Below are positions 16,436-25,295 of a stretch of DNA of 64,000 nucleotides, in pieces. Made by a program: the position numbers and the translations under genes. The notes beneath the pieces were generated by a model that was not told the DNA's origin, searched no databases, and was given only the letters and a program-made list of their open reading frames with translations. The stretch is from Actinomycetes bacterium. GTDB taxonomy: Bacteria > Actinomycetota > Coriobacteriia > Anaerosomatales > JAGXFU01. The DNA lies in the NCBI GenBank assembly GCA_024637115.1, contig JAGXFU010000010.1, positions 124,001 through 188,000 of the forward strand. The letters are read 5' to 3'. The stretch's first letter is position 1. Each line of letters starts with the position of its first letter.

Positions 16436-18807
16436 GCTATCTCAATGTGAAGCGGCGTCGCGATCTGAAGCGTCGCAGATGGCAGTATGGTGCCGCTGCG
16501 CTCACGATATTCCTTGGCGTGATGATCTTCGCAACGAGTTACGACGCATATCGAAACCTCGACCTGTCCTACCGCGGAACCTACGACCGGCTGGCGTTCG
16601 CCGATGTCACCGTGACGGGGGCTCAGTCCGGGTTTGCGAGTGATGTGCGAGCCATTGACGGGGTAGCCGTTGTCGAACCGCGCGTGCAGGCGGATCTCCC
16701 CATGCGCGTCAACGGAGACAAGACTTTCATCGGTCGCATGGTGGGCATGCCGGCAGGCGAGCAGCCGCAGATCAATCGCGTCGATGTGCTCGTTGGCGAG
16801 TATCTCGGCCCTGATTCGTCGCGCTCGGCGCTCGCAGAGACCCACATGTTTGATCATTTCGCACTGCAACTCGGGGACACCGTCGAGTACTTCGATGGGG
16901 AGACATGGCGCGGCCTCGACATCAGTGGCTCCGCGTTGTCTCCGGAATACGTCTGGCCTGCACGGAATGCACAAGACGTGCTCTCGCTGCCCGGTTCTTT
17001 CGGGGTGCTCTTTGTCGATGAGGGCGTACTCGATTCGATACCCACTCCACTCGTTGAAGAGCAGGACCTCGTGCTCTACGACAACGATGTGATCACCGAG
17101 GATATCGATTCGGCTGTTCGCCGGGCAGCGAGCGATGCGAATGCGGCGTCTGTTGTGGTGCTCGCGGATCAGCCCTCCAACAAGGTGCTGCAGCTCGATG
17201 TGACCGGTTTTGAGCAGATGGCCATCGCGTTCCCGGTGATGTTTCTGCTCGCAGCCGGAATGGCGACCTACACACTCATGACCCGACTCGTATATCAGGA
17301 ACGAGAGATCATCGGCACGCTGCGGGCCAATGGTTTGAGCAGACGAGAAGTGGTGCGCCACTATCTCTCATATGGCTTGTGGCTCGGGGGTATCTCAGGC
17401 GTGCTCGGTGTGGTGGTCGGTATGCCGCTCGGCTGGCTCTCCACCGAGGCATACACGGCTGAGCTCGGCATTCCGGATACGGTTCGCGGCTTTTACTGGA
17501 CGACTATCGTGATCGGTATTCTGTTCGGAGTCGCCACAGGGCTCGTCTCAGCGTGGGTGCCTGCTCGTTCGGCCTCGCGACTCGACCCGGCAGAGGCGAT
17601 GAGGGGAGACATGACGGCCGTGGTCGGCCACACAAGCCTGGTCGAGCGGCTGTTTCCTGTCGTTCGTCGCATTCCCACGCGGTGGCGGATGGTCGTGCGC
17701 GGAATCGGTCGAAACAAGCGACGCAGTTTCTCCACGGTACTCGGAGTGGTGCTCGCCCTTGTGCTGATCATGGCTTCATGGGGACTCATCGACTCGATGC
17801 GCTATCTGTTGACCAGGCAGTACACCGAGATACAGCACGATGATGCGACCATCATCTTTGACTCTGAAGTCAGCGCATCGAAGGTCGGTCTTGTAGACGG
17901 GGTTCCAGGAGTCTCGCGAGCAGAATCTGTCCTCGCTCTGGGAGTAAGCGTGAAGGGGCCGGATGACAGCTACACAACGCAACTATTGGGCTTTGATGCC
18001 ACGACCGAGATGCATCAGTTCGAAGTTCCCCTCCCGGACCAGGGCGTGCTGCTGGGCCGAACGCTACGCGACCAACTCGGGCTCAAGGTCGGGGACGTGG
18101 CAACGATCTCCTGTACCGGGCTCGACACCACGTTCGAGGTGCCGGTAGCCGGCTTTCTCAGTGAGCCGCTCGGCACATTCGCATATATGCGCAAGGACGT
18201 ACTCACGAACGCTCTGGCACAAGCTACTCCCGCGGTTGCCGAGGAACGATTGACGCAGCCGGATTCCACGGTTGTGATGGCTCTATTCGACGACGGTGCT
18301 GACCGACAGAGTGTGCTCGACGATCTGGGTAGTGTGCCCGGCGTTGCTTCAGTAACCGACTCACGCGAGCTCTTCTTGCTCGTCCAGGACTACATGGGGC
18401 TCTTCTATGTGTTCGTGGGTATGATGCTTGCCTTCGGAGGTCTCCTCGCCTTCGCGCTGATCTTCAATACGATGTCAGTGAACCTGGCCGAGCGTGCGAC
18501 CGAACTTGCAACTATGCGCGCCAATGGGCTTTCGCGCGGTCAGGCTGCACGGCTTGTAGTGTGGGAGAATCTCCTGCTGACTATCATCGGTATCCCGTTT
18601 GGGCTTGCTGCAGGCTACTGGGCTGCCAGCGTAATGATGGCGAGCTACTCAAGTGATCTGTTCGTGTTCGATCTGCATTTCGAGCCGCTCACGTATCTGT
18701 GGTGCGCCCTGTCGATGATCGCCGTGACGCTGATCTCGCTCTGGCCGGGAGTGCGCGCCGCGCAGCGAGTCGACATCGGCTCGATCGTACGGCAGCGAAG
18801 CATGTAG
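16432..18807 (+). CDS. FtsX-like ABC transporter permease
   Basis: A 791-residue integral membrane protein built from two FtsX halves. Each half has an N-terminal membrane helix, a periplasmic/extracellular MacB-type domain and a three-helix FtsX core (FPVMFLLAAGMATYTLMTRL ... ; FVGMMLAFGGLLAFALIFNTM). The repeated RANGLSRREVV / RANGLSRGQAA coupling motifs face the ATPase. Starts at GTG 16432, overlapping the ATPase stop. The exported substrate is unknown. Long minus-strand ORFs in the track (for example 16132..17361) are antisense shadows. Confidence 0.92.
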   Translation: MSYLNVKRRRDLKRRRWQYGAAALTIFLGVMIFATSYDAYRNLDLSYRGTYDRLAFADVTVTGAQSGFASDVRAIDGVAVVEPRVQADLPMRVNGDKTFIGRMVGMPAGEQPQINRVDVLVGEYLGPDSSRSALAETHMFDHFALQLGDTVEYFDGETWRGLDISGSALSPEYVWPARNAQDVLSLPGSFGVLFVDEGVLDSIPTPLVEEQDLVLYDNDVITEDIDSAVRRAASDANAASVVVLADQPSNKVLQLDVTGFEQMAIAFPVMFLLAAGMATYTLMTRLVYQEREIIGTLRANGLSRREVVRHYLSYGLWLGGISGVLGVVVGMPLGWLSTEAYTAELGIPDTVRGFYWTTIVIGILFGVATGLVSAWVPARSASRLDPAEAMRGDMTAVVGHTSLVERLFPVVRRIPTRWRMVVRGIGRNKRRSFSTVLGVVLALVLIMASWGLIDSMRYLLTRQYTEIQHDDATIIFDSEVSASKVGLVDGVPGVSRAESVLALGVSVKGPDDSYTTQLLGFDATTEMHQFEVPLPDQGVLLGRTLRDQLGLKVGDVATISCTGLDTTFEVPVAGFLSEPLGTFAYMRKDVLTNALAQATPAVAEERLTQPDSTVVMALFDDGADRQSVLDDLGSVPGVASVTDSRELFLLVQDYMGLFYVFVGMMLAFGGLLAFALIFNTMSVNLAERATELATMRANGLSRGQAARLVVWENLLLTIIGIPFGLAAGYWAASVMMASYSSDLFVFDLHFEPLTYLWCALSMIAVTLISLWPGVRAAQRVDIGSIVRQRSM

Positions 18808-18979
18808 GTCAGCTCGACAGGCTCGCCGGTGCGACCGTAGATCCACTTGACTCTGAGTTGCTCCGGCAGACGTGGCGGCAAGGTGAGAAGGCATCGCCTC
18901 GTTGTGGCTCAGCACGCATTGATTATCATCATGCGAGTACCTGCACCCAAACAGAATCCGACGGGCGGGAGCAGCCGGT

Positions 18980-19366
18980 CTAGCGATTCATCACTGTGAT
19001 GCTGAACTGCAGGACTGTAGCGATGCACACCCAGATGAGATACGGAATCAACGCAGCCGACGCGAGCCAGGAAAACGGCCAGATCGCCCACATCGACCAG
19101 CCGATGGTCAGCAGTGTGAGAATGATGTCCACGAGCGCCAGTTCGAAGTTTCGCAGACCGAATTGAATCGGGGTGAAGGCGAAGTTCACCACCAGGTTGA
19201 TCACTATTGGAATGAGTACCGCTTTAGGGATATCACCCGTGAGCGCACGGTAAGCAACATAGCCATACACCAGGAATATGATCGGGTAGAGAACGCTCCA
19301 CACCGTGCCAAACAGAGCCGCTGGAGGAGCCCAGGCTGGTTTGGCGATCTCCTCGTACCAGCTCAT
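18980..19366 (-). CDS. tspO: TspO/MBR-family membrane protein (short form)
   Basis: 128 residues with the TspO core: YEEIAKPAWAPPAALFGTVW, then VYGYVAYRA, NLVVNFAFTPIQFGLRN and ALIPYLIWVCIATVLQF. TspO proteins are membrane receptors or enzymes for porphyrins and similar ligands. Usual bacterial forms have about 155-160 residues and five helices; this start (ATG 19366, with GGGAGAA upstream) omits the first helix, as some short members do. The track's upstream extension to 19522 does not look like a membrane helix. It is divergent from the HEPN-motif gene. Confidence 0.85.
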   Translation of the reverse strand: MSWYEEIAKPAWAPPAALFGTVWSVLYPIIFLVYGYVAYRALTGDIPKAVLIPIVINLVVNFAFTPIQFGLRNFELALVDIILTLLTIGWSMWAIWPFSWLASAALIPYLIWVCIATVLQFSITVMNR

Positions 19367-19514
19367 TCCAGTGTTCTCCCTGCTTCTGAGTGGTTCTGTT
19401 GTGCTCGTGTTGATGCCCGACAGAAAGCGTAGCACTACCGAGATCTCTTCGAGATAACCGAGCTCGCCGGATGGTATCTTTTGGGTGACGGCGAGGAACC
19501 GGGAAGCAGGGTCG

Positions 19515-20378
19515 GTGGACAAGCAGCTTCAAGCACGCATATCGATCGCCCGAGATCCGTATCTTGAGGTGTTCGGCCACTTCTGGGACGGCATGTCGTT
19601 TCTGATTGCTTCGACACGCGGTGTCCTTGATCTCGTAGCGGTGGATGGCGCCGTCCCGCGATTCACCACGCATTCCGCGACCGACGCTCTCGAGCGCTAT
19701 ATGCGTGCGCTCCAGTCGGGAGAGGCTGAATGGCCAAGCGAGTATCTGCTGTGGCAATCCTTTGCTCACACGATCATCGAGTCGCACGGCTTGCTTGACG
19801 AGTACATGCGCGCCTCATTCGAACTACTCACGCTTGCCGATCTTGTGGCCACCGAGATAGGGCCGGATCAAGTCTGGGATCCCGAGGCTGCTGAGCTCAT
19901 ACGTGACGTTGAGGATCGGGTGAGGCGGGAGAGTGACCGCTTCGAGCGGATGACGCTCTGGAGTCGTGTCCTGAGGATCCGAAAGCGTCATGGCGTGCGG
20001 ATTCGTTTTGGCCGCCAACTCGAGGCCGCGCTCAAGCACCATCGCAACATCCGCAACGGTCTCGTTCATGGACGACTTACGCCGCATGCCGTCATGCCCG
20101 ATGGCACGGTGGCACGTATGCGCGCCTACCCTCCTCCGCCCTATATCCCGCTGGGGCCACACGTGGTGCGGGGTGCAGTAAGTGTTGCTCTGGCGGCGCA
20201 CCGGGCGATCGACCGAGCGCTCATGGAGCACTTCTGCATTGAGGAAGACCCGGTTGCAGCGCAACTCATTGAGGTTGAAATCGCGCGCGGTCGCGATCAG
20301 TGGCTCGTTGATCCGTGGGTGTCTGACCCCGAGCATCTCTTCTCCGCGGATGTCCTGAGGGACTGGAAGCCTATCTAG
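19515..20378 (+). CDS. Uncharacterised protein with HEPN-like RX4H motif
   Basis: A 287-residue soluble protein with mostly helical composition. Near residue 190 it carries HRNIRNGLVHGR, whose R-N-G-L-V-H matches the RX4-6H catalytic motif of HEPN ribonucleases, including the polar residue after Arg. HEPN proteins act in toxin-antitoxin, phage defence and RNA processing systems. No nucleotidyltransferase antitoxin gene is adjacent, so a toxin role is only a possibility. Start uncertain: GTG 19485 lies within a TATCTT -10-like region, so I prefer GTG 19515. It converges with the lipoprotein gene, overlapping by four bases. Confidence 0.6.
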   Translation: MDKQLQARISIARDPYLEVFGHFWDGMSFLIASTRGVLDLVAVDGAVPRFTTHSATDALERYMRALQSGEAEWPSEYLLWQSFAHTIIESHGLLDEYMRASFELLTLADLVATEIGPDQVWDPEAAELIRDVEDRVRRESDRFERMTLWSRVLRIRKRHGVRIRFGRQLEAALKHHRNIRNGLVHGRLTPHAVMPDGTVARMRAYPPPPYIPLGPHVVRGAVSVALAAHRAIDRALMEHFCIEEDPVAAQLIEVEIARGRDQWLVDPWVSDPEHLFSADVLRDWKPI

Positions 20379-20995
20379 GGAAGCGTGAAGTCGAATCGGC
20401 CGAGTAGTCCTCCCTCGCCAAAGTTGATGCGAAGATTCGGGTCATCTGTGCTTCCGCCCGCAAGGTCGCCCGTGGCATAGATAGTGCTGCCGATACCCTC
20501 TGGTGAGGTCCAAGCATAGCCCCGAGTGAGTTGCGGCTCTCCACCGGCTGCAGTTACGATCTCGCCGGCCAGATTGTCCCAGGCAAGCAGCTGCTCGCCG
20601 GTCGGCTCAAGCTCGGTCACACCGTTGGCCTGAACGCCTTCATCGACGTAGGTCCATTCTTCGGGCTCACCGGTCACGTAGCGACGCGCAACGATGATGT
20701 TGCGGTCCTCGGCATCGGTCCAGCGCAGCGAGCCGTAGCCCTCCATGTTCTCCACGATGACAATCTCGCCATTCGCGAGCCCGATCTGGTATGAGAAGTC
20801 CAGACCTGCGGCAAGCACTCCGAGATAGAGGTCCTCGTCCGGCAGAGGTGCACTCTCGGTGTCGACCTCAGCCTGCTCGGTCGGGGTGTCCGGGGACGCT
20901 GCTTCAGGCGCATCTTCGCTTCCGCAGCCGAGAAGTGACATGGCGAGAATAGCGCCAAGGATCAGCGAGAATACGTAGCGGGTTCGCCTGTGCAT
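20375..20995 (-). CDS. Predicted lipoprotein, function unknown
   Basis: 206 residues. The N-terminus has basic residues, a hydrophobic core and lipobox SLLGC (lipidated Cys near residue 24), so the protein would be exported and anchored to the outer face of the cytoplasmic membrane. An acidic, Pro/Thr/Glu-rich linker follows, then a beta-rich domain (DLYLGVLAAGLDFSYQIGL ... YVTGEPEEW). I do not recognise the domain. ATG 20995 has AAGGGGA upstream; the track start at 21109 would put a non-signal sequence first. It lies downstream of the tocopherol-cyclase-like gene on the same strand with a 55-base gap. Confidence 0.8.
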   Translation of the reverse strand: MHRRTRYVFSLILGAILAMSLLGCGSEDAPEAASPDTPTEQAEVDTESAPLPDEDLYLGVLAAGLDFSYQIGLANGEIVIVENMEGYGSLRWTDAEDRNIIVARRYVTGEPEEWTYVDEGVQANGVTELEPTGEQLLAWDNLAGEIVTAAGGEPQLTRGYAWTSPEGIGSTIYATGDLAGGSTDDPNLRINFGEGGLLGRFDFTLP

Positions 20996-21050
20996 AGACA
21001 ATCCCCTTTCGATCGGATGGGCCAATCCTAGCGCAACGGCCGGGACTTGT

Positions 21051-22109
21051 TTACGCACCCAAGCCGGTCTGAAGCGCTGAGTCCTCATCCATGAGCTCAA
21101 CCCCGGCATGTCGACCGCTACCCTGGAAGACGACCTTCCCCTCAGCGCGAAGTGTGACCTCTATCGTTGCTTCGAGGCTCTCCCACACCGTCCCGCTCAT
21201 GGCCCCCATCACAGGCGAGCGAAGCTCGCCGGGCCGGGCACCGCTGATGGATATGTCGATCTCGATGTCTCGCCGGGAGAGTGTCATCGAGGCGCAGCCG
21301 TCCACGAGTTCGAAGCGAGTGATGCGCGCGCCGTTGTGAGTGGTGAATTCGTGGAGCGTGCCGTTGTGCAGCAGGCCTACGATGTGGCCAATGAACGACC
21401 CGCGCATCCATGGGATGCGAGCAACGGAGACGCTCACCGACGTGCCCGGTGAGTCGAAGTGATTACTCTGGCCCCATACCCACGCGCTTGGAAAGGAGCG
21501 CCCCCAGTCCTTTTCGGTGTAACCCCGACCACCTGCGAAATCAATCGATTCTCCGTTGATGTTGAGGGCGCCTTCTACCGAATGGTCGAGACTGAGTACG
21601 CCGTGATACGCCTCCATGAAGGGGACGAAGCGATACCACCCCATGATTCCAGGCGACAGCGCCCGCACCGGCCACGGCACCGGCGGACCCATCTGAAGCG
21701 AGCCGCTCACGTACCCCGGTTCGCCTTCAAGCGACAGCTCGATGCTCTCAAGAGTGAATCTATTGGGCCCGATCTCCACGAGGAAACGGTCGGGATCATA
21801 GCGGAATGCCGATACCGGATACTCCCAGTAGGCGGTCTCACCGCCGGCGTGAATCAACTGTACGAATGCGTGTGATGTGGCCTGGGCGCGATCAAGAGAG
21901 ATGCCGGGGATGATGGCAACGGCATGATCCCCGCCGCGATCCACGCACTTGAAATACCAGCCCTCGAAATAGCCGTGAGTCTTGCGACCATCCTGGAACA
22001 CTGCGGGTCGCCAGATTCGGCGAAGTCGACTCAGGAGCGAGGGACGGGGGCCTGCGAGCGGCCTGGACGCGTACTCGTAGTGTTCGCGATCCTCATGTTG
22101 CTGTGGCAT
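21051..22109 (-). CDS. Tocopherol-cyclase-like protein
   Basis: 352 residues with motifs of the tocopherol cyclase-like family: HGYFEGWYFKCVD near the N-terminus, FMEAYHGVLSLDHSVEGAL, and GGRGYTEKDWGRSFPSAW. In plants and cyanobacteria the family cyclises quinols to tocopherols. In heterotrophic bacteria the substrate is unknown and may be a lipid or quinone, so only the family is assigned. Start chosen at ATG 22109 because GGAG sits six bases upstream; the earlier ATGs at 22142 and 22115 lack proper spacing. Divergent from the tetR operon. Confidence 0.82.
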   Translation of the reverse strand: MPQQHEDREHYEYASRPLAGPRPSLLSRLRRIWRPAVFQDGRKTHGYFEGWYFKCVDRGGDHAVAIIPGISLDRAQATSHAFVQLIHAGGETAYWEYPVSAFRYDPDRFLVEIGPNRFTLESIELSLEGEPGYVSGSLQMGPPVPWPVRALSPGIMGWYRFVPFMEAYHGVLSLDHSVEGALNINGESIDFAGGRGYTEKDWGRSFPSAWVWGQSNHFDSPGTSVSVSVARIPWMRGSFIGHIVGLLHNGTLHEFTTHNGARITRFELVDGCASMTLSRRDIEIDISISGARPGELRSPVMGAMSGTVWESLEATIEVTLRAEGKVVFQGSGRHAGVELMDEDSALQTGLGA

Positions 22110-22177
22110 TCGCATCTCCAGGCTCGGTAATCGAGGTCGCATTGGTAAGTATCTACCCGACCGGTGATCTCTCCACC

Positions 22178-22226
22178 TTGACACGGGAGGTACACGCATC
22201 TATTGTGTATGCAAGTAAGCACTTGC
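22178..22226 (+). promoter_or_regulatory. Promoter with palindromic operator for the tetR-flavodoxin operon
   Basis: TTGACA (22178-22183), 17 bases, TATTGT (22201-22206) is a near-consensus promoter. GCAAGT-AAGC-ACTTGC (22211-22226) is a dyad lying where transcription would begin, as expected for an autorepressing TetR protein encoded 23 bases further on. Confidence 0.75.
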
Positions 22227-22248
22227 ACGCATACGCCGAGGAGAGTGA

Positions 22249-22875
22249 ATGAGTTCCACACCGGACACCGCGACGCGAATTCTTGATGCGGCTGCAGAAC
22301 TCTTTGCTTCTCGTGGCTACGCAGGAACATCGACCCGCGCGATAGCCGATCTCGCCTCGGTCAATGAGGTCACGCTGTTCCGGCGCTTCGAGAACAAAGC
22401 GGGCATTCTCCAGGCGCTCGGAGCACGGATGGCGCAGCGGCAGGCAGGACATGCGGCGGCTGCCGCACCCGATTCCGAGGACGTCCGCGAGACTCTGCTC
22501 CGTCTCGCCCGCATGGAGATCGCCGGAGCGCTTGAAGGCGGAGGCCTCGCGCTACGACTCGCATTCGATGCAACGACCGTTCCGGAAGTCGCCGAGCTCC
22601 TGGGCGAGGGGATCCCGGGCAATCTTGATGGACTTGCGGAGTTCATGGCGGAACATCAGGCCACAGGCGAACTGCGCAGCGATATCGAGCCTCATGTGAT
22701 GGCCGAGGCGTTCTTTGGGCTTACCTCGAGCTACGTGATGTACCGGATGGTGATGGGGGTCGGTGCGCCGCCCAGCGATGTTGCCACCGACAAGGGAATC
22801 GAGCAGCTGTTCGACCTGTTCTGGTCGGGAGCTTCGGCAAGTGAGACCACGTCTGTGATGGAGGAGAAGAGATGA
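22249..22875 (+). CDS. TetR-family transcriptional regulator
   Basis: 208 residues with an N-terminal TetR helix-turn-helix (ATRILDAAAELFASRGYAGTS ... VNEVTLFRRFENKAGIL) and a variable ligand-binding C-terminus. It probably represses its own operon through the GCAAGT/ACTTGC dyad at its promoter; the ligand is unknown. It overlaps the flavodoxin gene by four bases, and at least four genes follow in the same direction. RBS GAGGAG precedes ATG 22249. Confidence 0.93.
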   Translation: MSSTPDTATRILDAAAELFASRGYAGTSTRAIADLASVNEVTLFRRFENKAGILQALGARMAQRQAGHAAAAAPDSEDVRETLLRLARMEIAGALEGGGLALRLAFDATTVPEVAELLGEGIPGNLDGLAEFMAEHQATGELRSDIEPHVMAEAFFGLTSSYVMYRMVMGVGAPPSDVATDKGIEQLFDLFWSGASASETTSVMEEKR

Positions 22876-23378
22876 GCAAGGTGTTAATTGTGTACGGGAC
22901 CAAGACCGGTTGCACCAAAGGTGTTGCGGAAGAGATCGGAAAGACGATGACCGCACTTGGCGCGACTGCCGATGTGGTGGCCGCCGTCGACGAGGTTGAT
23001 GTAGCCGGCTACGACGCATTCGTTGTTGGAAGCGGGGTACGCGCAGGGAGTTGGCATGGTTCGGTGAAGAAGTGGGTCGCCGAGAACGCCGAGACGCTCA
23101 AGTCCGTGCCCACGGCTTTCTTCACGACCTGCCTCACGATGGGCACGGAACCAGAGAAGGCTCCCGAGGTACGGTCCTATACCGACAAGCTGATCGAGGA
23201 CACCGGGGTACGGCCTGTCGACATTGGTCTGTTCGCAGGAATGAATGACCCGAGCGCGTTCAACCTCCCTGAGCGCCTCGTCCTCAAGGCGATAAAGGCT
23301 CCTCAAGGCGACTTTCGGGATTACGAGGCCGTCGCTGCCTGGTCGCAGGAGGTCACAGGAAAGCTGGGTCTGGTATGA
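22872..23378 (+). CDS. Flavodoxin-domain protein (HemG-like)
   Basis: 168 residues beginning MSKVLIVYGTKTGCTKGVAE; YGTKTGCT is the FMN phosphate-binding loop. FVVGSGVRAGSWHGSVKKWV and an AFFTTCLTMG-like strand place it in the flavodoxin group that includes menaquinone-dependent protoporphyrinogen oxidase HemG. The exact oxidoreductase role is unknown. It is the second gene of a TetR-controlled operon and overlaps both neighbours by four bases. Confidence 0.88.
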   Translation: MSKVLIVYGTKTGCTKGVAEEIGKTMTALGATADVVAAVDEVDVAGYDAFVVGSGVRAGSWHGSVKKWVAENAETLKSVPTAFFTTCLTMGTEPEKAPEVRSYTDKLIEDTGVRPVDIGLFAGMNDPSAFNLPERLVLKAIKAPQGDFRDYEAVAAWSQEVTGKLGLV

Positions 23379-24250
23379 GCGCGCACAAAGGCATTGCCAC
23401 ACTCTGCCTGGTGATCGCGTTGGCAGTAGCCGTTGTTGCGGCAATCGGTGTCTTTGGCCGGGGCGGCATGGAGACCGAGACCGTCACTTCGGTACGCGGC
23501 GAAACGTACGAGATGATCACTGACGGCATTTATGCGTTCAACTCGGAGCGCATGGTGGCCGAAGGAGTCGGCTGGGATATCTTCACACTATTCCTGGCGG
23601 TTCCCGCATTGCTCGCGGTCGTTCCGGCCGTGTGGAGGGGTTCACTCAGGGGTCGGCTCATCGCCATTGGTCTGCTGGCGTACTTCTTCTATCAGTATCT
23701 GATGTACGCGATGGCCTGGGCGGTCGGACCTCTCTTTGTGCCGTGGATCGGTATCTACGCAGCGAGCATGGCCGGCATCGTGTGGACCGTATCCACGATC
23801 GACGTCGCGGGGTTGCCGGGCGCGTTCACTGAGAGATTTCCGGCGCGCGGGATGGCGGTGTTCAGTTGTGTGATGGGGATACTTCTGATTGGCATGTGGG
23901 CCCAACGCATCAACATCGTGCTTTCGGGGAATCTGAACGATTCCATGCTGTATGGGCAGACCACCCTTGTGGTTCAGGCGCTGGACCTCGGCTTGGTGGT
24001 ACCGCTGGCACTGTTCACGGCTGTCACCGCGTGGCTCCGCAGGCCGACCGGCTATCTGCTCGCTTCCGTGCTCGTAGTGAAGGCGATCGCGATGAGCGGA
24101 GCCATCACCGCCATGCTGGTCGGTGCCTGGATCGTCGAAGGAAACCCTGACGTGGTTGGTCTTGCGATCTTTGTCACTGCGGCTCTCGGTTCGCTCCTTC
24201 TGGCGGGAAGAATGTCGGCATCTGTGCGACCTGCGCCGACAATGGGGTAG
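23375..24250 (+). CDS. Multi-pass membrane protein, function unknown
   Basis: 291 residues with about eight hydrophobic segments, starting with a signal-anchor-like helix (ATLCLVIALAVAVVAAIGVF) followed by an external loop of about 50 residues. No transporter or enzyme motif is recognised. It overlaps the flavodoxin gene by four bases, so the two are likely translated together and may form a membrane redox unit; that is inference. Confidence 0.75.
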   Translation: MSAHKGIATLCLVIALAVAVVAAIGVFGRGGMETETVTSVRGETYEMITDGIYAFNSERMVAEGVGWDIFTLFLAVPALLAVVPAVWRGSLRGRLIAIGLLAYFFYQYLMYAMAWAVGPLFVPWIGIYAASMAGIVWTVSTIDVAGLPGAFTERFPARGMAVFSCVMGILLIGMWAQRINIVLSGNLNDSMLYGQTTLVVQALDLGLVVPLALFTAVTAWLRRPTGYLLASVLVVKAIAMSGAITAMLVGAWIVEGNPDVVGLAIFVTAALGSLLLAGRMSASVRPAPTMG

Positions 24251-24273
24251 CCTGTTGCAAGGAGGTATCTCAC

Positions 24274-24540
24274 ATGACTGACCCACCCACTCCAGCAACA
24301 AAGGCTCCTCGGCCATCGCCGATCAACGGCCCTGCATTCCTGGTGTTCGGAATGATGTTCGTGATTCTCGGCCTCTCGATCGATGGCGTGATCCTCTTTT
24401 CTGTGATGGGTATCTCGCTCGCGCTCATCGGTGTGGCGGCGATAATCTGGCAGCGTCGCTATGAGAAGGCAGCCGGTATCGAAGAGGTGCTGCCCGGCAG
24501 ATTGAGAACGCATGACAAATCCGACGCTACGGATGACTGA
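24274..24540 (+). CDS. Small two-helix membrane protein
   Basis: 88 residues: a proline-rich cytosolic start, two closely spaced membrane helices (FLVFGMMFVILGLSIDGVIL and FSVMGISLALIGVAAIIW) and a charged tail. RBS AAGGAGG precedes the ATG. It overlaps the following gene by 29 bases. No family recognised. Confidence 0.7.
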   Translation: MTDPPTPATKAPRPSPINGPAFLVFGMMFVILGLSIDGVILFSVMGISLALIGVAAIIWQRRYEKAAGIEEVLPGRLRTHDKSDATDD

Positions 24541-25195
24541 TCTCACCACCGCGTTCGTGCCGTCCCGGCACGGATGGATGTTCCCCAACGCCTGGGAAAA
24601 TGGTGCCTGGGATATCACGCTGGGTGGTCATTCCTACACCATCGGACTCCGAGGCAGGTGCGGCGGCATGGCGTTCGCCGCACTCGACTTCTTTCGTTCC
24701 GGTATTGAAGCGGCTGATCTGCACGGGCGCGAGATGCCCGAGGGTTCCTCGGCATTGGCGCGCTACTTGATGCGCAGGCAGATCGAGAGCATCGGCACAG
24801 GCCTTGGGAGCAATATCGGCAAGTTCGCCCTCATGACGTATCTGCCTACCGGTGGACCGATCGGCGCGGCGGCACTTACCCGCAAGCGGGAACTCGGCAA
24901 TGTGCTCGTGTCGATGTCGGCCGGTAATCCTGTTCCGCTGGGGCTGATCGTGGCGGAGCGCTTCAGCGGCATCGGGCTCAATCACCAGGTCGTTGCGTGG
25001 GGCGCCGTGCGATCTGAAGACGGCATGCGCATCCGCATCTACGACCCGAACTTCCCAACGCGCGATGATGTAGAGCTCCGCGTTGAGTGGGCGGGTGAGG
25101 GGCGTATCCTCGAGTACGTTGCGGGCACACCGCGCAAGGAATGGCGCGCCCTCTTTGTCGCGCACTACACACCACGGACACCGCCAACGCTCTAG
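24512..25195 (+). CDS. Papain-fold (cysteine protease-like) protein, predicted
   Basis: 227 residues without a signal peptide. GRCGGMAFAALDFF (Cys50), GLNHQVVAWG (His158) and IYDPNFP (Asp178) occur in the order and context of a papain/C39/transglutaminase-like triad, a Cys at the start of a helix followed by a His in a strand and an Asp before Pro/Asn. I infer a thiol hydrolase or an amidase; no substrate is suggested. It begins inside the preceding gene and ends the TetR-controlled operon. The assignment rests only on these motifs. Confidence 0.6.
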   Translation: MTNPTLRMTDLTTAFVPSRHGWMFPNAWENGAWDITLGGHSYTIGLRGRCGGMAFAALDFFRSGIEAADLHGREMPEGSSALARYLMRRQIESIGTGLGSNIGKFALMTYLPTGGPIGAAALTRKRELGNVLVSMSAGNPVPLGLIVAERFSGIGLNHQVVAWGAVRSEDGMRIRIYDPNFPTRDDVELRVEWAGEGRILEYVAGTPRKEWRALFVAHYTPRTPPTL

Positions 25196-25214
25196 CGAGC
25201 ACGGCTCTAAAGTA

Positions 25215-25263
25215 GTTGCGAGCGCAACCAAACCGTGCGATACTAGTTGAGTTTGCAACTAGT
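25215..25263 (+). promoter_or_regulatory. Promoter covered by two MarR-type palindromes
   Basis: TTGCGA (25216-25221), 17 bases, GATACT (25239-25244). GTTGCG-AG-CGCAAC (25215-25228) covers the -35, and ACTAGTTG-AGTTTG-CAACTAGT (25242-25263) overlaps the -10 and start point. A further half-site TTGCAACT lies at 25274. This is the arrangement of an autorepressed marR gene. Confidence 0.75.
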
Positions 25264-25295
25264 GCGCACGCCATTGCAACTCACCCGGAGCCCTC

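Noticed and set aside
16132-17361. 409-residue minus-strand ORF
   Set aside because: It is antisense to the ABC ATPase and permease genes, whose motifs are unmistakable; composition is that of a shadow frame.
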